The notes under the pieces: model-generated | The model's database searches: none | What the model was told of the DNA's origin: nothing | What the model saw: the letters and a program-made list of their open reading frames with translations, nothing else | Origin: Pelodera strongyloides | Lineage: Eukaryota > Nematoda > Chromadorea > Rhabditida > Rhabditidae | Assembly (NCBI GenBank): GCA_036852015.1 | Contig: JAANDG010000148.1 | Coordinates: forward strand, 62,001 to 126,000 | Direction of reading: 5' to 3' | DNA: 64,000 nt | Shown here: one piece after another, positions 12,601-26,800 of the stretch | Layout of the letters: the number at the start of each line of letters is the position of its first letter | How positions within the stretch are numbered: the stretch's first letter is position 1 | Translations under genes and position numbers: made by a program

Positions 12601-13568
12601 CAACGAACTGAACATACATATGTACGTATTATGTAACGGACTTTTTCGCGCGCGCAGCTTGCAAACCTTGCGTACAACTTTGACGTAGTCCTCAACAGTG
12701 TTGCCCGCAAAAGAAATTTGATAATAAATAACTCTCCGCCAAGTCCATGTACGAGCCTTGACTCCATGTACGGCTGACAAATGAGTCTTACAACCTGTTG
12801 TGCCGTGTATCATTGCGTACTCGCAGTGGTTAAAAATAGAATTTGACTGTTTAATGGTTTAGTGTTTTGCCAATTGCTCTGCCAATGTGCATTTTTTTCC
12901 CTTTGTCAATAATAACTCAATTTTGGAAATGAATGAGTGACGCATTCCGAGCATATTTTCATTTTACAAAAAGTTTGCTTCGTATATATGAATGAGAAAA
13001 ATAATAAGAAATGATAAACCCAAGGATAGTTTTTCATTCTTCCAGAAAACAGTGCGAGCAAGTCGGGTGCTGCTTTAGTAAGCAGGACGTGTTTGCGCGC
13101 TGCGCCCAGATGCGCACTCATCAAAATCAACTTCATGAAGCCCAAACGTTTCACTAACAGTTCAAAAAGTGGGGCCAAATGGTGAAAACAAGTTTTCTGT
13201 CTGAAAACTGTGTGAATTTGTAATCAAAGATAACACACTATTTTCCAGATCTAAGTTTTTAGGTAGTGAAAATATCGACCGATCATTTCTCTCAAAGTGA
13301 TCTACATGTTTTGCCAGACCAGACTTGTCTTCCTATTGTACGTACACTTTGCAGAATTAAAAAGATAAGTGCGGCCCGTTATGTCAACCGGAGCCGCGGA
13401 AACGGTACATGAAATCCTGCACAATAAGCAAGACCCGGCAGCGGAGGAGGGCCACTCACGTGAAAGTTAACGGAAATTAGAAGAACATCAACTTTACGTC
13501 TTTACTTACGTTGGAAACTATGTTATCTGAACCTACTGGCATGCCCTACCAAATCTACTGTCATGACA
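6685..13568. other. Long gene-poor stretch
   Basis: I see no convincing exon chain on either strand. The many short open frames lack splice context and protein-like composition. Noted inside: the palindrome TGACGTCA within the shared 13-mer GTGACGTCACAAC at 8860-8872 and 10103-10115 (a CRE-like sequence), and a perfect hairpin at 10318-10347. Confidence 0.45.
10318..10347. repeat. Perfect 13-bp hairpin
   Basis: GATTTCAGACGTA, loop GACC, then the exact reverse complement TACGTCTGAAATC. No T-run follows and no gene is adjacent. Function unknown. Confidence 0.7.
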
Positions 13569-13756
13569 TTAAAACCAAATACCGGATGATTTTTGAAACT
13601 TGTCGAGTGCACCTGCATTCTTATGTAACATACGCAAATGAGCAAAATTAGAATAAAAACTCGACACCATGGACACCAATTAGAGTAACTTAGCATAAAT
13701 ACATAAGAATGCAGTTGTCCACGACGCGTTTCAAAACCGACCGCTATTTCGTTTTA
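13569..13756. mobile_element. TTAA-type palindromic MITE, copy 2 (diverged)
   Basis: TTAAAACCAAATACCGG at the left and CCGCTATTTCGTTTTA at the right flank the family core (GTGCACCTGCATTCTTATG, TTAGCATAAATACATAAGAA, GATGCGTTTCAAAA-type). More diverged than the copies at 39077 or 49162. Confidence 0.7.
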
Positions 13757-13949
13757 TTGTTCATGGCAATAGGTTTGGGAAACAACAAACATAATTAGAA
13801 TACACAACAGGCGATTTCAATTCTCATATACAATCAATCAATCAGCTGTTTTCAACAACATGCAGCTTGACGAGCGCGTGCTGGTTTCTACCACAACACA
13901 GACATCATGTGCCTGTGGCAAATTAGTAAATTAGTAGAAAGCCGAAGTG

Positions 13950-14030
13950 CAGAGAGAGAGAGAGGGGGAGAGAGAGAGAGAGGGGGGGGGAGAGGGGTTA
14001 GTGAGAGGGTGAAGAGGGAAGAAGAGAAGC
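13950..14030. repeat. (GA)n / G-rich purine tract
   Basis: A purine-only stretch made of AG repeats interrupted by G-runs. The open frame on the opposite strand is low-complexity Leu/Ser/Pro and is not a gene. Confidence 0.85.
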
Positions 14031-15312
14031 ATGTAAGAAAACCACAATCCGCGCATTCCTCAAATGACAAAGGTGACAATTGACAATTGTCAGAGAACAA
14101 CTGTCCTTGTCACCAAATAAGTACAGTAAACAAACCGAGGCTGTCCTTCGAACTTTTCTGCGATTTAAATTCAGTGCATTGTGGAAATGTTCCCAAAATA
14201 GGAATGAGGACTACAATTTTACTTTGACAAGGAACAATTTATAAATTTGTTTGCAGAGGAAATAAATAAAACGGTCAGCCTTTCCCGTAAAACACTGATG
14301 CGGGTTTTCAAATTTTTACAGTATTGTTCCTTTAGAACCCTCATCCTTTCCTTCCTCAAAAATAAATTTAGGAAAATCGTTTTTTCTCGTATGACTGACC
14401 TTTTTTTTTAATTTAACCACCAACGAACGGTATGCCCAAAATGAACATCTAAAATTGAGACGAAAAACTTATTTTCTTTTCTTGTTCATACAATTATTTC
14501 AGGGAATCAGGGCATTCTGGTCAAGAAATCTGCCGAAAACGAAAAAATATAGTCAACACCACTGTTTACAAGTTCCTGTACATGCGACATTATTACAACA
14601 ACTCTCGTATTCTCTTGATCGCAAAATATGTCATTTTTGGAAGCAAAATGTTCGACGAATTTCGGAATGTTCTAGTACTTCGCGAAAGTGTGTACTTGTA
14701 GCGTATTTACTACAAATAAAAAATGTTTGGTAATTGTGGTCAGCTAACACCATTCAGAAAGTAATGAATATATTTAACATACTAAAAACATTGATATTAA
14801 TGCATGGATTTACTCTCATGAAAATTGATATGAAGTGGCCCAAAAGTCTGTAATTTACTGGAAAATTTATTCGTAGTTGTGAAAATACAACAAACCAACC
14901 AATGTATTTAAAACGATGCAAATCAGCAGTGAGAGAATTTGGAAGAATGTTTGAGCAGATTTAAACCAATTATAAAAGTAGACCCGCAGTCTCGCAAGTC
15001 CCTAATATTTCTCATAGTCACTCATTGTCAGCCATTGACCGATTGACCTTTAATATGAGATAAGACAATGTTTAATTTCCTTATGAAATGTTTCCATATG
15101 TACTTCCAAGCGGCGTCTGTCGCCTACAAACGTACACACTAGATGCATAATACATAAGATATAAATCACAAGAAAACGCCAACGAAAAGAATAATAATAA
15201 ACCTGTATTCACCTTCGATTTGCCGTGCACTTTCAACAAGTTTGGACTATTGGTTCCAATCTATGTACACTTTGGGATTTCCTATATACTCCCTATAACA
15301 AAAGTACAAAAG

Positions 15313-15358
15313 CATAACAGCCCTGTTATGCAGTTATGCTCATAACAGCCTTGTTATG
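15313..15358. repeat. Pair of short palindromes
   Basis: CATAACAGCCCTGTTATG and CATAACAGCCTTGTTATG, each a 7-bp stem with a 4-base loop, separated by 10 bases. A local tandem duplication of a small palindrome. Confidence 0.7.
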
Positions 15359-16656
15359 ATCAACTATATTTTTTTTACTTCTTATTTAACAGGTTTCGTT
15401 ATTCTAAAATGGCCAATAATCCTGCCAATTCAAAAAAATTTGATTTTGCACTGTTTCTTCTATTTCTTCATTATGTTGATTTTAAAGAATATACAGTTTG
15501 TTATGTTTTCTGTTTGGCTTTCCAGTAAAGGACATCAACAAATAAAGACTTGAAACATTTTCCGTGTCTATTTACCATTTATATGGATGTGCCTGATATA
15601 TGACTGTCTGATGATTAGTCAAATGAAATCGTTTCTCGTGTAAAACTGTGCCTTTTTATATGTTTTCCAAGCTGCGACATATCTGGTGGGCATTGCAAAC
15701 TGATCTTTTATGGAGCTATTTTGTGGCCGAATAAATATAAACCAGTCTTTGTTCTTATTATTAATTCGCAGAGTTGCCTGGAAAACTTCCATAAGTGTTG
15801 GTTAGAAATTATGCAACATATCCATATGATTAAAGGTCGGCTGGTATTGAACCTTGTTTACTTTTTATTGGCGTGTTTTTAAGTAAATTTCAAAAAAATT
15901 CTACGCTAGGTAATAAGTGATAAATAATATAGTATATTAATATGGTAATAATTTTAGAAGTGTAGGAATGATAACCGCGTCCCAGTAATATATCTCAAGC
16001 GCTTTGTTTTACTCATTTTCGTCTAGACTGTGGAGGAATTATTTTTTCCTGCAAACAATTAACTCTTTGCAAGAAAACAAAACCAGTTTCAAATTTTTCA
16101 AACAAAATTAGCTGACTCATTTGTACGTCACACTTCGCACGTAGCATTTTGTTTTTCGAGTTTCACAAATAACAAATTTTGGAGAAAATTCATTTTGGAG
16201 AAAGGTTTTACTTTTGTCTTTCTGAGGAGTTTAGTCACTACTACGTCACAGTAGCTGAAAAAGTATTATTCGGCCATCAACAATAGATCACTGATACAAG
16301 GAAACGTTTGAGAGACAGTTAACTAGAAAGTGATTGTCTTTAGTCTATTTACAAATGCGAGTTTACGTTTGATTGCGTAGCGGAGTGTTTTTGATCTTTT
16401 CTCTCTTATTCGTGAAAGTGGAATTGACCGAACAATTCGCTGGCTATTTCGCTAGTTTATCGCCGATCTCTCGCTCTCAGCTCGCGGGCGAATCAGATCA
16501 TTTGTAGTTAGTGGCTGACGTAGCAAAAGGTGCGGTCATATAAGTTACTAAACAAAGAAAACACACAAACACAAAAATAAATATGAATGATGCTATTATT
16601 GTATTTTAGTAATTTAATTTATTAGAGTATTTACGTATACATAGATACAGCCTCCT

Positions 16657-16836
16657 GAGGCCGTATTCACCACTCGAGGGTAAACATTTCTCTAGAGACA
16701 AAACTTTTGGAACGCATTTTTCGGGAAGGAGAGTGAGTGGTGAATGCAAATTTTGTGACATTATCTCGCTTTCTAGGTAAATTTTCTCCAAGAGATAGTT
16801 TTCCCCAGGGGTAAACGGAGTGGTGAATACGGCCTC
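16657..16836. mobile_element. MITE, GGCCGTATTCACCA family, copy 3
   Basis: GAGGCCGTATTCACCACTC at the left and its exact reverse complement at the right bound a 180-bp element. Shorter inverted motifs (GGTAAAC, TTCTCTAGAGA) lie inside. The perfect ends suggest relatively recent movement. Confidence 0.8.
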
Positions 16837-17708
16837 TGGTGCACTTATTTTTACCGTTATATGCACGTTTTGTTGTCTTGATCCTATAATATTGCAAGGT
16901 AGTAATTCCAGATGCATTACTACATCAACATAATAATTATAATAATGTTAAAACACAGTCATAATAACATTACTAGACTATCAGACATCCTTTTTCCTTG
17001 TAATGAGAAAAGGAGATATTATTACAATCTAGATAATACATTGTAAATCTTATCAACCTAATCATGAAACAACTAAAAAAGAAACATTACATTATTGTAG
17101 TAAATGCGAGATTTCTCAGAAGATTGATAAGTTTTGTTGAGTAATTCTGAATACTAAAGTGTTTTAGTAAGAAAGTAACAGTGTTTAGTTACTTCTAATA
17201 TTTTATTCTTACAATTAGTGTTGTTCTGTGGTTGAACTGAACATGAATAAACTACAACAACCAAATTGGGGATCTACTGGGTCTTCCCTGCGTTTCTACA
17301 AAAATTACCTAAAAAGACAAAAAGTAACCCATCAAGATTCATGCAAAATTAAATTTACACATGTCTAACAATTAAATAAAAATGTAAAAAAATGCATTTT
17401 GTCGACGTAAACAGAGTGTGCAGGAATATTTGGAAATGAAACTATATTTAGCCTCTGCGAATTAGCAAGAAAATGTGATTTACCGTCACAACAACAAACA
17501 TCTGATATATTTCTTCTATACCGTCCTCCGTTCAGCGGCAGAGAGTGTTTTAGTGTATGCGCTCTAGTTGGTCGTTGTAACTTACGTAAACACGTAACTG
17601 TTAAGATAGTAGCCTGTTATTAGACGAGGAAGTTATGTGTATTTCTATAGTTGTTTGGGGATTGGACTCCATTTTGATTCAAATAATGCTGGTGATGAAA
17701 TCGATGTA

Positions 17709-17787
<79 letters not shown>

Positions 17788-20700
17788 CCCCCACAATAGT
17801 TTATCTATTTTTATGACAATCGGGTAAGTCGAGCGTATGGCGAGACAGGTCCACCATGACCACGAGTCAGTACAACAAAATTATAAATCTAAAAATAGCG
17901 CATTCTAAATTTACTTCCACACTTTGGTCTATAAACGACATAGGAGTGCAGACTTCTCAATGTCATTCTCAATGACAATTAAGGGTGTTTGACGAATCAA
18001 TTTCTCTTCGATTACTAATTGTCAATGTAATTACGAAACATGTCTGTCCTTTGTGGTGTACTCGATCTAATTATAACTGCAAACAAGTAAATAACGAATT
18101 AAAACGCTCATGTGAACTTTGCAATTTGTGTGTAGTATGATCACTAGCTAATTTGTATACTACCATAAATACAAACAAGAAAGCAGATTGAAGCAAAAAC
18201 CACGAAAGCTCGGCGAACTTTTGTGAAACGAAGACCACAAGACGAATTCTGAGAACCTGTACTCTTTCAATGTCTTTTTGCACTATCTCATAATCATGTT
18301 TCTTTTCTCTAATATTGATCAGAAGAATAAGAGTGTTTCTATTTATATCACAATAGTCATATGAGTGTATCATAATCAGACTATCAGACAAAAGGGTCAA
18401 CTTCTGGATGTTTCTATAATTTCCTGTAATTTCTGTAAAAACAATATGGTGCGTTTGTAATGTAAATAAAACATTTGTATAAAATCACTAATTTATTATT
18501 AATAAAATGTACAAGCATTGGGCGTCCCGCTTAATTGTCTTTGGTTCACCCGAAAGAGTCGAAGAAACTGCACAGTAATAATTGGAGTCCGATGAGATCA
18601 GAGTTAAGCAGTGGGTAAAGTTGTGGGTAAGAAGATACGTCGCTACGTAGCGGAAATAAGCTGATAGAGAGATTACTTGGTCGATTGGGTAAAGCTTTCA
18701 TTGGAGAAGAAAAAGTCGAAAAAACAACAACAATATTTGAAGCGATGACCCGCATTGGGTTACGGTCGGCAGGACGAGAAATAAATAGGAAAGCGTCTAA
18801 CAAAAACTAGTCGACAGACATGTGTACATATTGCAGCGGAGAAGTGAAGATGCGTGAAAATAGTTGCCCGTAATCAGTCGTAGTTTGGTCCGACCCGCGG
18901 AATACTGATGCCGGACCTCTAAGATATAGTGCCTAGAAGTCACAGCTGGGTATCCGGTCATGGCGAGTCGGCCAGAAGGTTTCCAGCGGTCCACAGCAAA
19001 AAGGACCAACTAGAAGCGGATCATGATGCCGTTGCAGCGGAGTCGATCCAGTGAGGTTCATCTGAGCTTGCTCAAAGCTGGTGCTCAGTAAAGGTCGGCG
19101 CAGTCGTCGAGCGAGTAGCGCCACGGTGGGAGACATGTAGCCATTCGGAGGAGTGTTGGTGAACAGTGTGAATGTAATTCAGAACAAATGACGGTGTAGC
19201 AGAGCTTTCTGGTTAAATGCTCTGTGGAAGCAAGTGTGCGTGTCTGAGGCGAGGTGTGTTGTTTGTGTGTGTTTCTCTAGCAAGAGTCTTGCCACACCCT
19301 TCCCCACGCCCCTTTTATACTAGGGCGCGGTTGGGAGGGGGCGGTCCTGGAGGGAACGCCCAGTTCACGCGATACGGTAGGGCGAGGTGCGAAAAGGGGC
19401 GGGGTCAGCGGGATCGGACCTCCTTGACCAGTGAAGCATTCGCCGTCACCATACAAAAAGTTGACCCTTGCACCCCCAATATGACGTCATCAAAATGCCT
19501 GAGGGAAATGGAAAAAAGGAAGCAAATTCTTGAGGAAGAGCTTAGTTTTTACGCCTTAGTTTGAGCAGCAGTTGAACTAATTGGAAGGCTCCTCCAAATA
19601 GTTCTATGTTCAAGCTTGCAAAAACAACCACTTCTAGCCCAAATTACTGTGGCTTTTGTCACAATACTGTGGTTTTTTAACCGTAATTGCGCGTCGATTT
19701 GCAAGTAGAAGCTTAGAACTTTCAGAAAAGATCGTTTGCTACATTTTGCTCGATGAAAAACATGAAGCAGCTTTGCTTCCAACATAAACCATGGATTAAG
19801 TTGTGAATCAGGATGTCCACATAGAATCCCGGGTTTCTAATTCTTACAACCGTATACCGTACAAAACCTCTTCCTATTGAGGCAAGTGATTGTCCTTGAA
19901 CCAAGATTTCGTTTCAGAACCACGGGACAAATCATATGCATCGAATGCACGTGGCTTTCACAAAATTACGAGTTTTCTCATAAAATGGGAACCGAATTAA
20001 AATAAAATGAGTGAAAAAGGAGGAAAACTCTCCCTCTGACCGCGCCCTTACTCCTCATTTGCTAATGGACCGCGCCCTGTTTGCTAAATACCCTAAATTT
20101 GCGTTTTGTAAAAAAAGGTGCGCAAAACAAGACGCGCAAATTTGAGTTGAGAATGTGATTACGGTAGGTTTCGTGCATTTCAGGATTGGGGCAGACACTG
20201 CAAAGTAATCTGATTATGACAGTCTGACAATTGATTGTAGTCAGAACTTCCTTCCAAATTTCAATTTTGAATTATTTTCCTTTTCTGAGTTTTGTAGTGA
20301 ATATTGTCTCTGACAGTGTCATCCTCAAAGCATTAGCAATACCCCAGCCGAATCTTAACTGTTTGGCTTAAAGGGCATGGGGGATTCTGCGCAGAAAGGC
20401 ATCTCCTGGCGCAGATTAAGTAAATCCCGAATGGCGCACAATATACCCATAAAAATGGCCGCAGATTAAAATATTTCAAATTTTGTCATAAACGTGAACA
20501 AAACCCGCCGCAACGCAAGCGGGTGTGTTGCGGCGAGCCGGTAATTCAAACCGTCCCGTGGACAACGATTTGGCTTAGCTCTGTCCACACGACTCGAATC
20601 CCCTACTGTACTGCAGGAGTTTTTTGGAGGGGTTTGAAATTGTTTATCTTCTTACATATAAGTTTTTGTTTATTTTTATTTTCACTTTCCCTACGCTTTT

Positions 20701-20997
20701 TTTGAGCACAAACGCTAGCTTTTTTTGAGCACAACATGCAAAACCGGCTTGACAGTCCCTTTAACAAACGGCATCTACGTACGCAAGAAAAATAAATTAA
20801 ATACTGAACGTATGCTTTTTATTTTTTTAGCTGTACTATAAAATTTGACACCGCTGCAGCAGTAGGTGGCCAATTAGGCTGTCCCTACCGTAAAAACAGA
20901 ATCTTCTAATTTCTCGAGTCAGGATTTCTTGTGTATTGCCTGCATGGACATACTGACATATACCACCAGACGTGCACATAAGAAGCGCTGTGTAGAG
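16837..20997. other. Gene-poor stretch
   Basis: No supported exon. It contains the (TA)n tract at 17707. A relatively GC-rich patch spans about 18.8-19.45 kb, with open frames on both strands but no recognisable domain, so it could be an old repeat. A CRE-like TGACGTCA lies at 19482-19489. A direct repeat of CTTTTTTTGAGCACAA lies at about 20696-20735. Confidence 0.4.
17707..17783. repeat. (TA)n microsatellite
   Basis: An almost uninterrupted run of alternating T and A. Confidence 0.97.
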
Positions 20998-21216
20998 ATG
21001 TCATTAGTAAAATTCCTCTCACTGCTTGGCTTGTTTTGTATATTATTACTTTCCCACCTCATGTCTCCCCACGAGTTCAAGTGCCAATGGTTTCCGGTTC
21101 AGTGTCCGTCTCTCCGGGCGGATTTCTATCTATTTTCATTCCTCAATTCCGGTGAAATGTGCAAAGTCATCCTGTCATCCGATACGAATGACGACAAGAA
21201 AGTTGTAGAGGAATGA
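20998..21216 (+). CDS. Possible small secreted protein
   Basis: A 72-residue open frame starting MSLVKFLSLLGLFCILLLSH, a good match to a signal peptide (one basic residue then a long Leu-rich core). After the likely cleavage region it reads SPHEFKCQWFPVQC, has a third cysteine in GEMCKVIL, and ends in an acidic tail (SSDTNDDKKVVEE). It has no intron and no recognised family. An upstream in-frame start gives a longer frame, but the signal-peptide-like start is the better choice. There is no clear promoter or AATAAA nearby, so a chance frame is quite possible. Confidence 0.3.
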   Translation: MSLVKFLSLLGLFCILLLSHLMSPHEFKCQWFPVQCPSLRADFYLFSFLNSGEMCKVILSSDTNDDKKVVEE

Positions 21217-23824
21217 ATTCCTTTCTCTCTTTTCCCTCTCATCGGAATGTGGGAAGATCAGATTACGTATTGAGAGACGAGACAAAACATTTGTTATCAC
21301 AAAAAGTAGTGTTATCAGAAGATAAGCAGAACACCCTCAAGCGCCGGAAACAGCCTTTTTATGAATGGAAATAGATACGCTGGGGGAGAGGTTGGATACG
21401 CAGAGGGCTACTAGTTGAACTAATAGTAGGAATAAGTACCCTTCTACAGCTTGGGATAGAATAGGATTCTACGATTATCATCCTAAAATGCGTCTCGTGG
21501 GCTTGGTATGCAGACCTGCAACTGGGTTCGCATGCCTACAGTAGTCAGATCTAAACCACCAGATTTTGTCGCTCGTTCCCAACGACCAGATTCACAGCAG
21601 AAATGTCGCATACGCATACAATTGTTATAACTGACAAAATGGAGGTAGTGCGGCTTAGACCCCGAGCTCAAAAGCAAAACTTGAACCTACGATTGTGCAT
21701 AGAGTAAGGAAACCTCCACCTTTAATATCTACAAGTTTTTGAGGGAAATGTAACAGTTTTCCTTGTGAAATTCTCCTTGCGTAATACGTTGCGAAATAAT
21801 ACTCATAACAGTTGCTTCACTTGGGTTTTTACTTGGGTTTAAATCACACGGATAAGGATAATGTACTTGTTCGTTTCTCTTCAGCTAGATATTAAGTAAA
21901 TTTACGCCACCTTTATTCAAAGGAGATCAAACTTCCATTTCAAAGTGTGCTTATGACATGTTCCGCAGAGGTCATGAGCAGTAGGCGACGAGTTCCAGAT
22001 GACAAATTGCTCGACGCCTTCGGGCTAGGGCCAGGAGGGATCGCCCATGATTCCCTCGCCTGGTTACATGTTTACTTGAACGCTTTGCTTTTTTTCGCAT
22101 GGAACACTAAGAGTTTCATTATGTAAATCCATCATGTAATAATCTACAAAAAAATCGTCTACCACCTGTTTAACAGCTTTAATAGCTTTAATTACCTAAC
22201 TGGCCATTGTACAATAAGCCGTCTCCTTTTTATCTGGATTAATTATGTATTTGTTGTTCAATGAAAAGTTGACGGTCATTGAAAATTATGCAACATCACG
22301 TTCAAAATGCCATTTAGTTTTTATTTACCCTTTTTAAATATATAGCAATTAAAATTTCAGCTGTTCTTAAATTCATGATGATACCGTGGCCCCTATGAAA
22401 CAGGTGAATTGCACACGACCAAACTTATTCTTCATTCATAGTAAGGCTAAACGTAAATGCTATGTTTATTCCCCAACCGCCTACATAGTGAGAGTGAGAA
22501 CTACGGTCCCCTATGTATTGACATAATGTTGCATTTGTTTGTCAACTGTACAACCGTGTACAAAACGAACGACCATTGTTAGTTTTAGTATTAATCAGCA
22601 GGGTATCGAGAAGTTTGCTAATAGCTGCAACGAAATGTCTCAGCGTTTAAATTTTAAGCAAATAGTGACCAGTGCAAGAATAGCGGGGGCTGAGAACTGC
22701 TCATTATGACTGGGCTAGGCAACTGAAGACAAGGATGGGTCACTCCAAAGAAACGTCCATGTTTGCTTTACTAAAGACTTGCTCTACTCTTACACTCTTA
22801 CTAAATATACCAGGGCTTCAGAAACATTACTGTGAAAAACACACTATTTCCAAAACTACCGGCTTGTAAAGTAAATGTTTAAAAAATCCGACAATAATAA
22901 TGTTTTAAACCCCAAATTGAGATTTAGAGATCTTGTTCAATGCTATTTTGATATATGTTAGTCTCTAAGTGGTCCTAATATTAGAAACGAGTAAACCTTT
23001 GTAGGATTTGGAGTGCTCTGGGTTGCAAGATACACGTCTGCAGGACAGGACAAACTTACTGAGAAAACATTCATACTCGAAAGTTCATAGACGAAACCTA
23101 TTGGAATCTTGGAAAGATCTTTCTGGGAAGTTTTTTTTTTAGAAATTGTTATGTTCTTGAGAAAGTCATAATTAGACTATTCTTTAAAGGGAGAGACAAG
23201 TTATTCAAATTGTAACTGCTTATTGTTAGATAAAGTACGGCGGTAAGAAGCAAAAGTTTTAGGCTCTTAGGCCACTATATCTTGGTCATATAGCTTGGTT
23301 CCGGTATCTTGATACTGTAGTTCAAGTAGTCTCCCACACACAAGTTATGCGAAAATAATCCTCAACATACTTATCTATATTACTAAATACTAAATATATA
23401 TTTCTTTGTTATAAATGTGTTATCACAACAAAATGGTTAGTATAGTAGAACTAAAAACTAAAAACAAAATCGTCATTTCCAAGTTTTGTAGCGTGACCGC
23501 ACTTGTGTTATTTCTCTCCTCCTTATCTGTTCACCTTGCGGGTTATGTGTCGACTAATTTTTGACGCTTCATTTACTCACACAATGTGCACAGTATAATT
23601 GGGAATGCTAGGAATGCTGCCAATGAGGAACGATTAGCAAACCAACATAGCATTATAAGCTGACAGACAACGTGAACGTTTGGTACTATAACAGCTGCGG
23701 GGACGAATTTCCTAAGTCACGTATAGACGTCCTCTGAACCGGGAAGTAGAAACACGTTTTATTTTATAAAATTGTAAATTAGATGATTTATTGCTTCAGG
23801 CATTTGTAAGTTATACTATCTAAT

Positions 23825-23860
23825 GCCAGACGTCTATCGCCGCCTGAGGCGGCTACTCAG
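23825..23860. repeat. CCGCCTGAGGCGG palindromic repeat family
   Basis: CCAGACGTCTATCGCCGCCTGAGGCGGC. Sister copies lie at about 850-885 (plus orientation), 34352-34380 (minus) and 44452-44480 (minus). All share a CCAGACGGCTNNGCCGCC-like core followed by an AT-rich arm with GAAACGT/GGAACGT, so this looks like one end of a dispersed repeat. Confidence 0.6.
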
Positions 23861-26800
23861 GACATTTCTATTAAAATGATCATACTGCATACTTATGCAT
23901 ACTTATATAAAACGTCTGGAACGTATCTTCCAAGATTAAGTAATAAAGTTCGATTGCACTTATTTTGAAGAGTTGCTAAAAGGGACTACTTATACCAAAA
24001 CTTCTGAAACGTAGAATTTCGTTTCGTTCACACAAACAAAAAAGTGAACTCTTCTCCTTTATATTATAAGATCTATTCACAGAAAAAGCTCGTTGGAGTT
24101 CTTCCAGACATTTTCAGATACCAAACACTCGTAACGCGTACACTAGACGCTACCGTAACCTCATCGGCTACAGTAACCCTCTGATTACCGTAAGCATTCA
24201 GCCGACTCCACAAATTACACAGTGTTTCGAAGTACCATGAAATCTTTGAAGTGCATTTCTTTTCCGCACGTGGGATGGGGAGCTCAGGATGAGAACCACC
24301 TATTTACAATCGTATTAGATTCACAACTCCCACACTATCCAACTTTTGTTATTCTCACTACTTTCTCCGGGATATTTTTGGGTGCTTGTCGCCTAGTCGC
24401 TCAACGATAAATAACCACAAATATGCTCGGTTCGTATGTTCAGTTGTAATAAGAACTCTTTGCTTTGTGTTATATTCGAAGAACTGAGATCTTTGTCAGA
24501 CGATCGCCCCCACACACAAATTCCGAACGTTTAAGTTTACGAATGATAAGCAGAGATCATTTAAACAGTACAGGATGTTTAAAGGCAGGAACCCACGTAA
24601 AAAGTGTTTCCGAATGAAAATTATGTGTTACGCAATGTTGAAAAGAGGAGTGAGGCACTGTGAATATCGTTGTTTTCTCGCAAAAAAAAATCATGATGAC
24701 ATTTTTGACAAATCGGTTTCGAAATCACAGTAAAACAACACCAAGGAAATATCGCTTATGATGCAATACTACGCACACCTGTAGTACCTCAGGCAATTTA
24801 CATTGCTTTAAATTCCGTATTTTTAGTTTGTCCGAACTAACGCCACGCTACTACTGAGCTATCCTCAAACACTAAGTATATACATTTCTTGCTGAATCTA
24901 CACTTCTAACCTCACCCAACCTCAAAAGACGTCATAACTTTGGAAAAGACATGTATTTTTTGTGTTTTTACCTTCACTTGCAAAATAGCACGCGACGTGT
25001 AGAAAACAACACTGAAATGTGCTGAGATTGGAATTTGTGGATCGCACTTGTAACTCAATACGCACACAGTTTTGTACGTCACAAACAGCCTCGATGAACC
25101 CTCGTTTCCGGCCCAGTACATATTTTCGTCGCCCGCTTAGAGAAGGTGTAGAGGAGTGTTGCGTAGAGTATGTAGGGACTAAATTATCTAACGAAAAAGG
25201 AACATCATCCGAGCATTTGATAACACTAAAAATTCTGTATAGGTACCGTACGCAGTGACATGAATGAAGTAGCGTGCTTATTTATTTGCAGCACCTAGTT
25301 TATCTCAAAGTCTATAAGAATTGTATGAACATCCAACATCTTCCACACACACTTAGATATTCAAAAATCAGCTGAAAGTAGCTGATTACAGTAAAATACA
25401 CATCACGCCGTTCTCTGTAAGAAATCAGTGAAGTTAACAAGCAAAACAACGTAAATTCATTTATTCTTTCTTTATTTCCAAATTAATTTTCTTATTTACG
25501 AAACAAGCGGTGGCCTATCGTTGTAATACAAAATTCTCTATTATTCGAGAAAAAAAATGTTCGTGACGATAATTTTGTATCACTAGACAAGATGTTTCTA
25601 TGGTAAAAATAGACATATTCGTCCAACAATACAGTTTGTTAATACTAATTGCTAACTTTGATTCCAGCAACAAACATGCTAAATTGTGTAATAACCTGCT
25701 AATAATAACCAATTAGACAACAACACTAAATTAAATTGGGTAAATAAGACCTGAAATTCTACAAATAAACATCGTCATAAGAAGTTTTAGTGGGCAAATA
25801 AATGATTTCCGGAATATGTGTTCTATTAGACAAACGGCTAATAAGCACACAACTGGGGGTCACTTTTTTGATCAAAATGATACGTTCTGATATATTGATA
25901 TGAGTCAACTCTGGGTGATTTATCAAAGAATGACATTGAGACATTAATGATTAATGATAGAAACCGAATTGAAAACAATGAAAACCCGAAACTAGAAATT
26001 AAAAATTAGGGAAAGGTTAAAACATACATGTTTGGTTCAGGTGATACAAAGTTATGCGAGATCGATAAAAAAATATTGCTCATGTAAAAAAGCATGGCAT
26101 AAAAGAACCTGCAATTTGACTACTTAGTTTTTCTTATTCTGGGATAAATCCGTTGTTCACTTGTCCGTTTGTTTGTCCATTTGTCTGAGCACTAAAAAGA
26201 ACTGATTGTTTATTTATTTATGTGTCTGTTTGTATAGTTCTTCTTTTTTATATTGCTTATTTATCTAAAAGCATTCCGATAAAATATTGTATTACAGCTT
26301 GTACAGTTTAAATATCCTTGGGATACTGTCCAAAAAAGAAATGTTAAAAAACAACTAATTTATTTAAAAACTTGCTTGTAACAAAAATTGACATAAATTC
26401 GACAATAGATCGCTTACTGTACACGTCTGTGAAGGCCATTACCAGTTTCGTCAACTACCGTAGTGGAGCGCAGTGAAGAGAGCGAACTCTAAACAAAGGA
26501 TAATAAAATGGTAAAAAAATAGGGATGAAAAACGCGGAAATCGATGCTGGTCCAGATAAACGCTGTACGTCCACTTCGCCATATGTTCGCCATATGTTCG
26601 CCAGGCTCTCGCGAAAATATAATCAGAGTGCGCAACTCGCAAGGGCCTAACTAAGGAGAGTTTGGCGAAGACTGTGCGAGCTCCTTTCACCATCAACGAT
26701 CAACGTTATGCTCACCGCTTGTGCAATCCTGGAACGTCTTAATCGGCCTGCTTTTGTCATTGCTTTCCATCTCATCACTGCCTTCAGAACAGAAGTTATT

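Noticed and set aside
13888..14100. Leu/Ser/Pro-rich minus-strand frame
   Set aside because: Antisense of the GA-rich tract; low complexity only.
18800..19450. GC-rich patch that might be an LTR or old gene
   Set aside because: No matching second LTR, no polymerase or protease motif, and no consistent reading frame.
20570..20630. tRNA-like T-arm sequence ACTCGAATCCCC
   Set aside because: No acceptor stem or anticodon arm could be folded around it.
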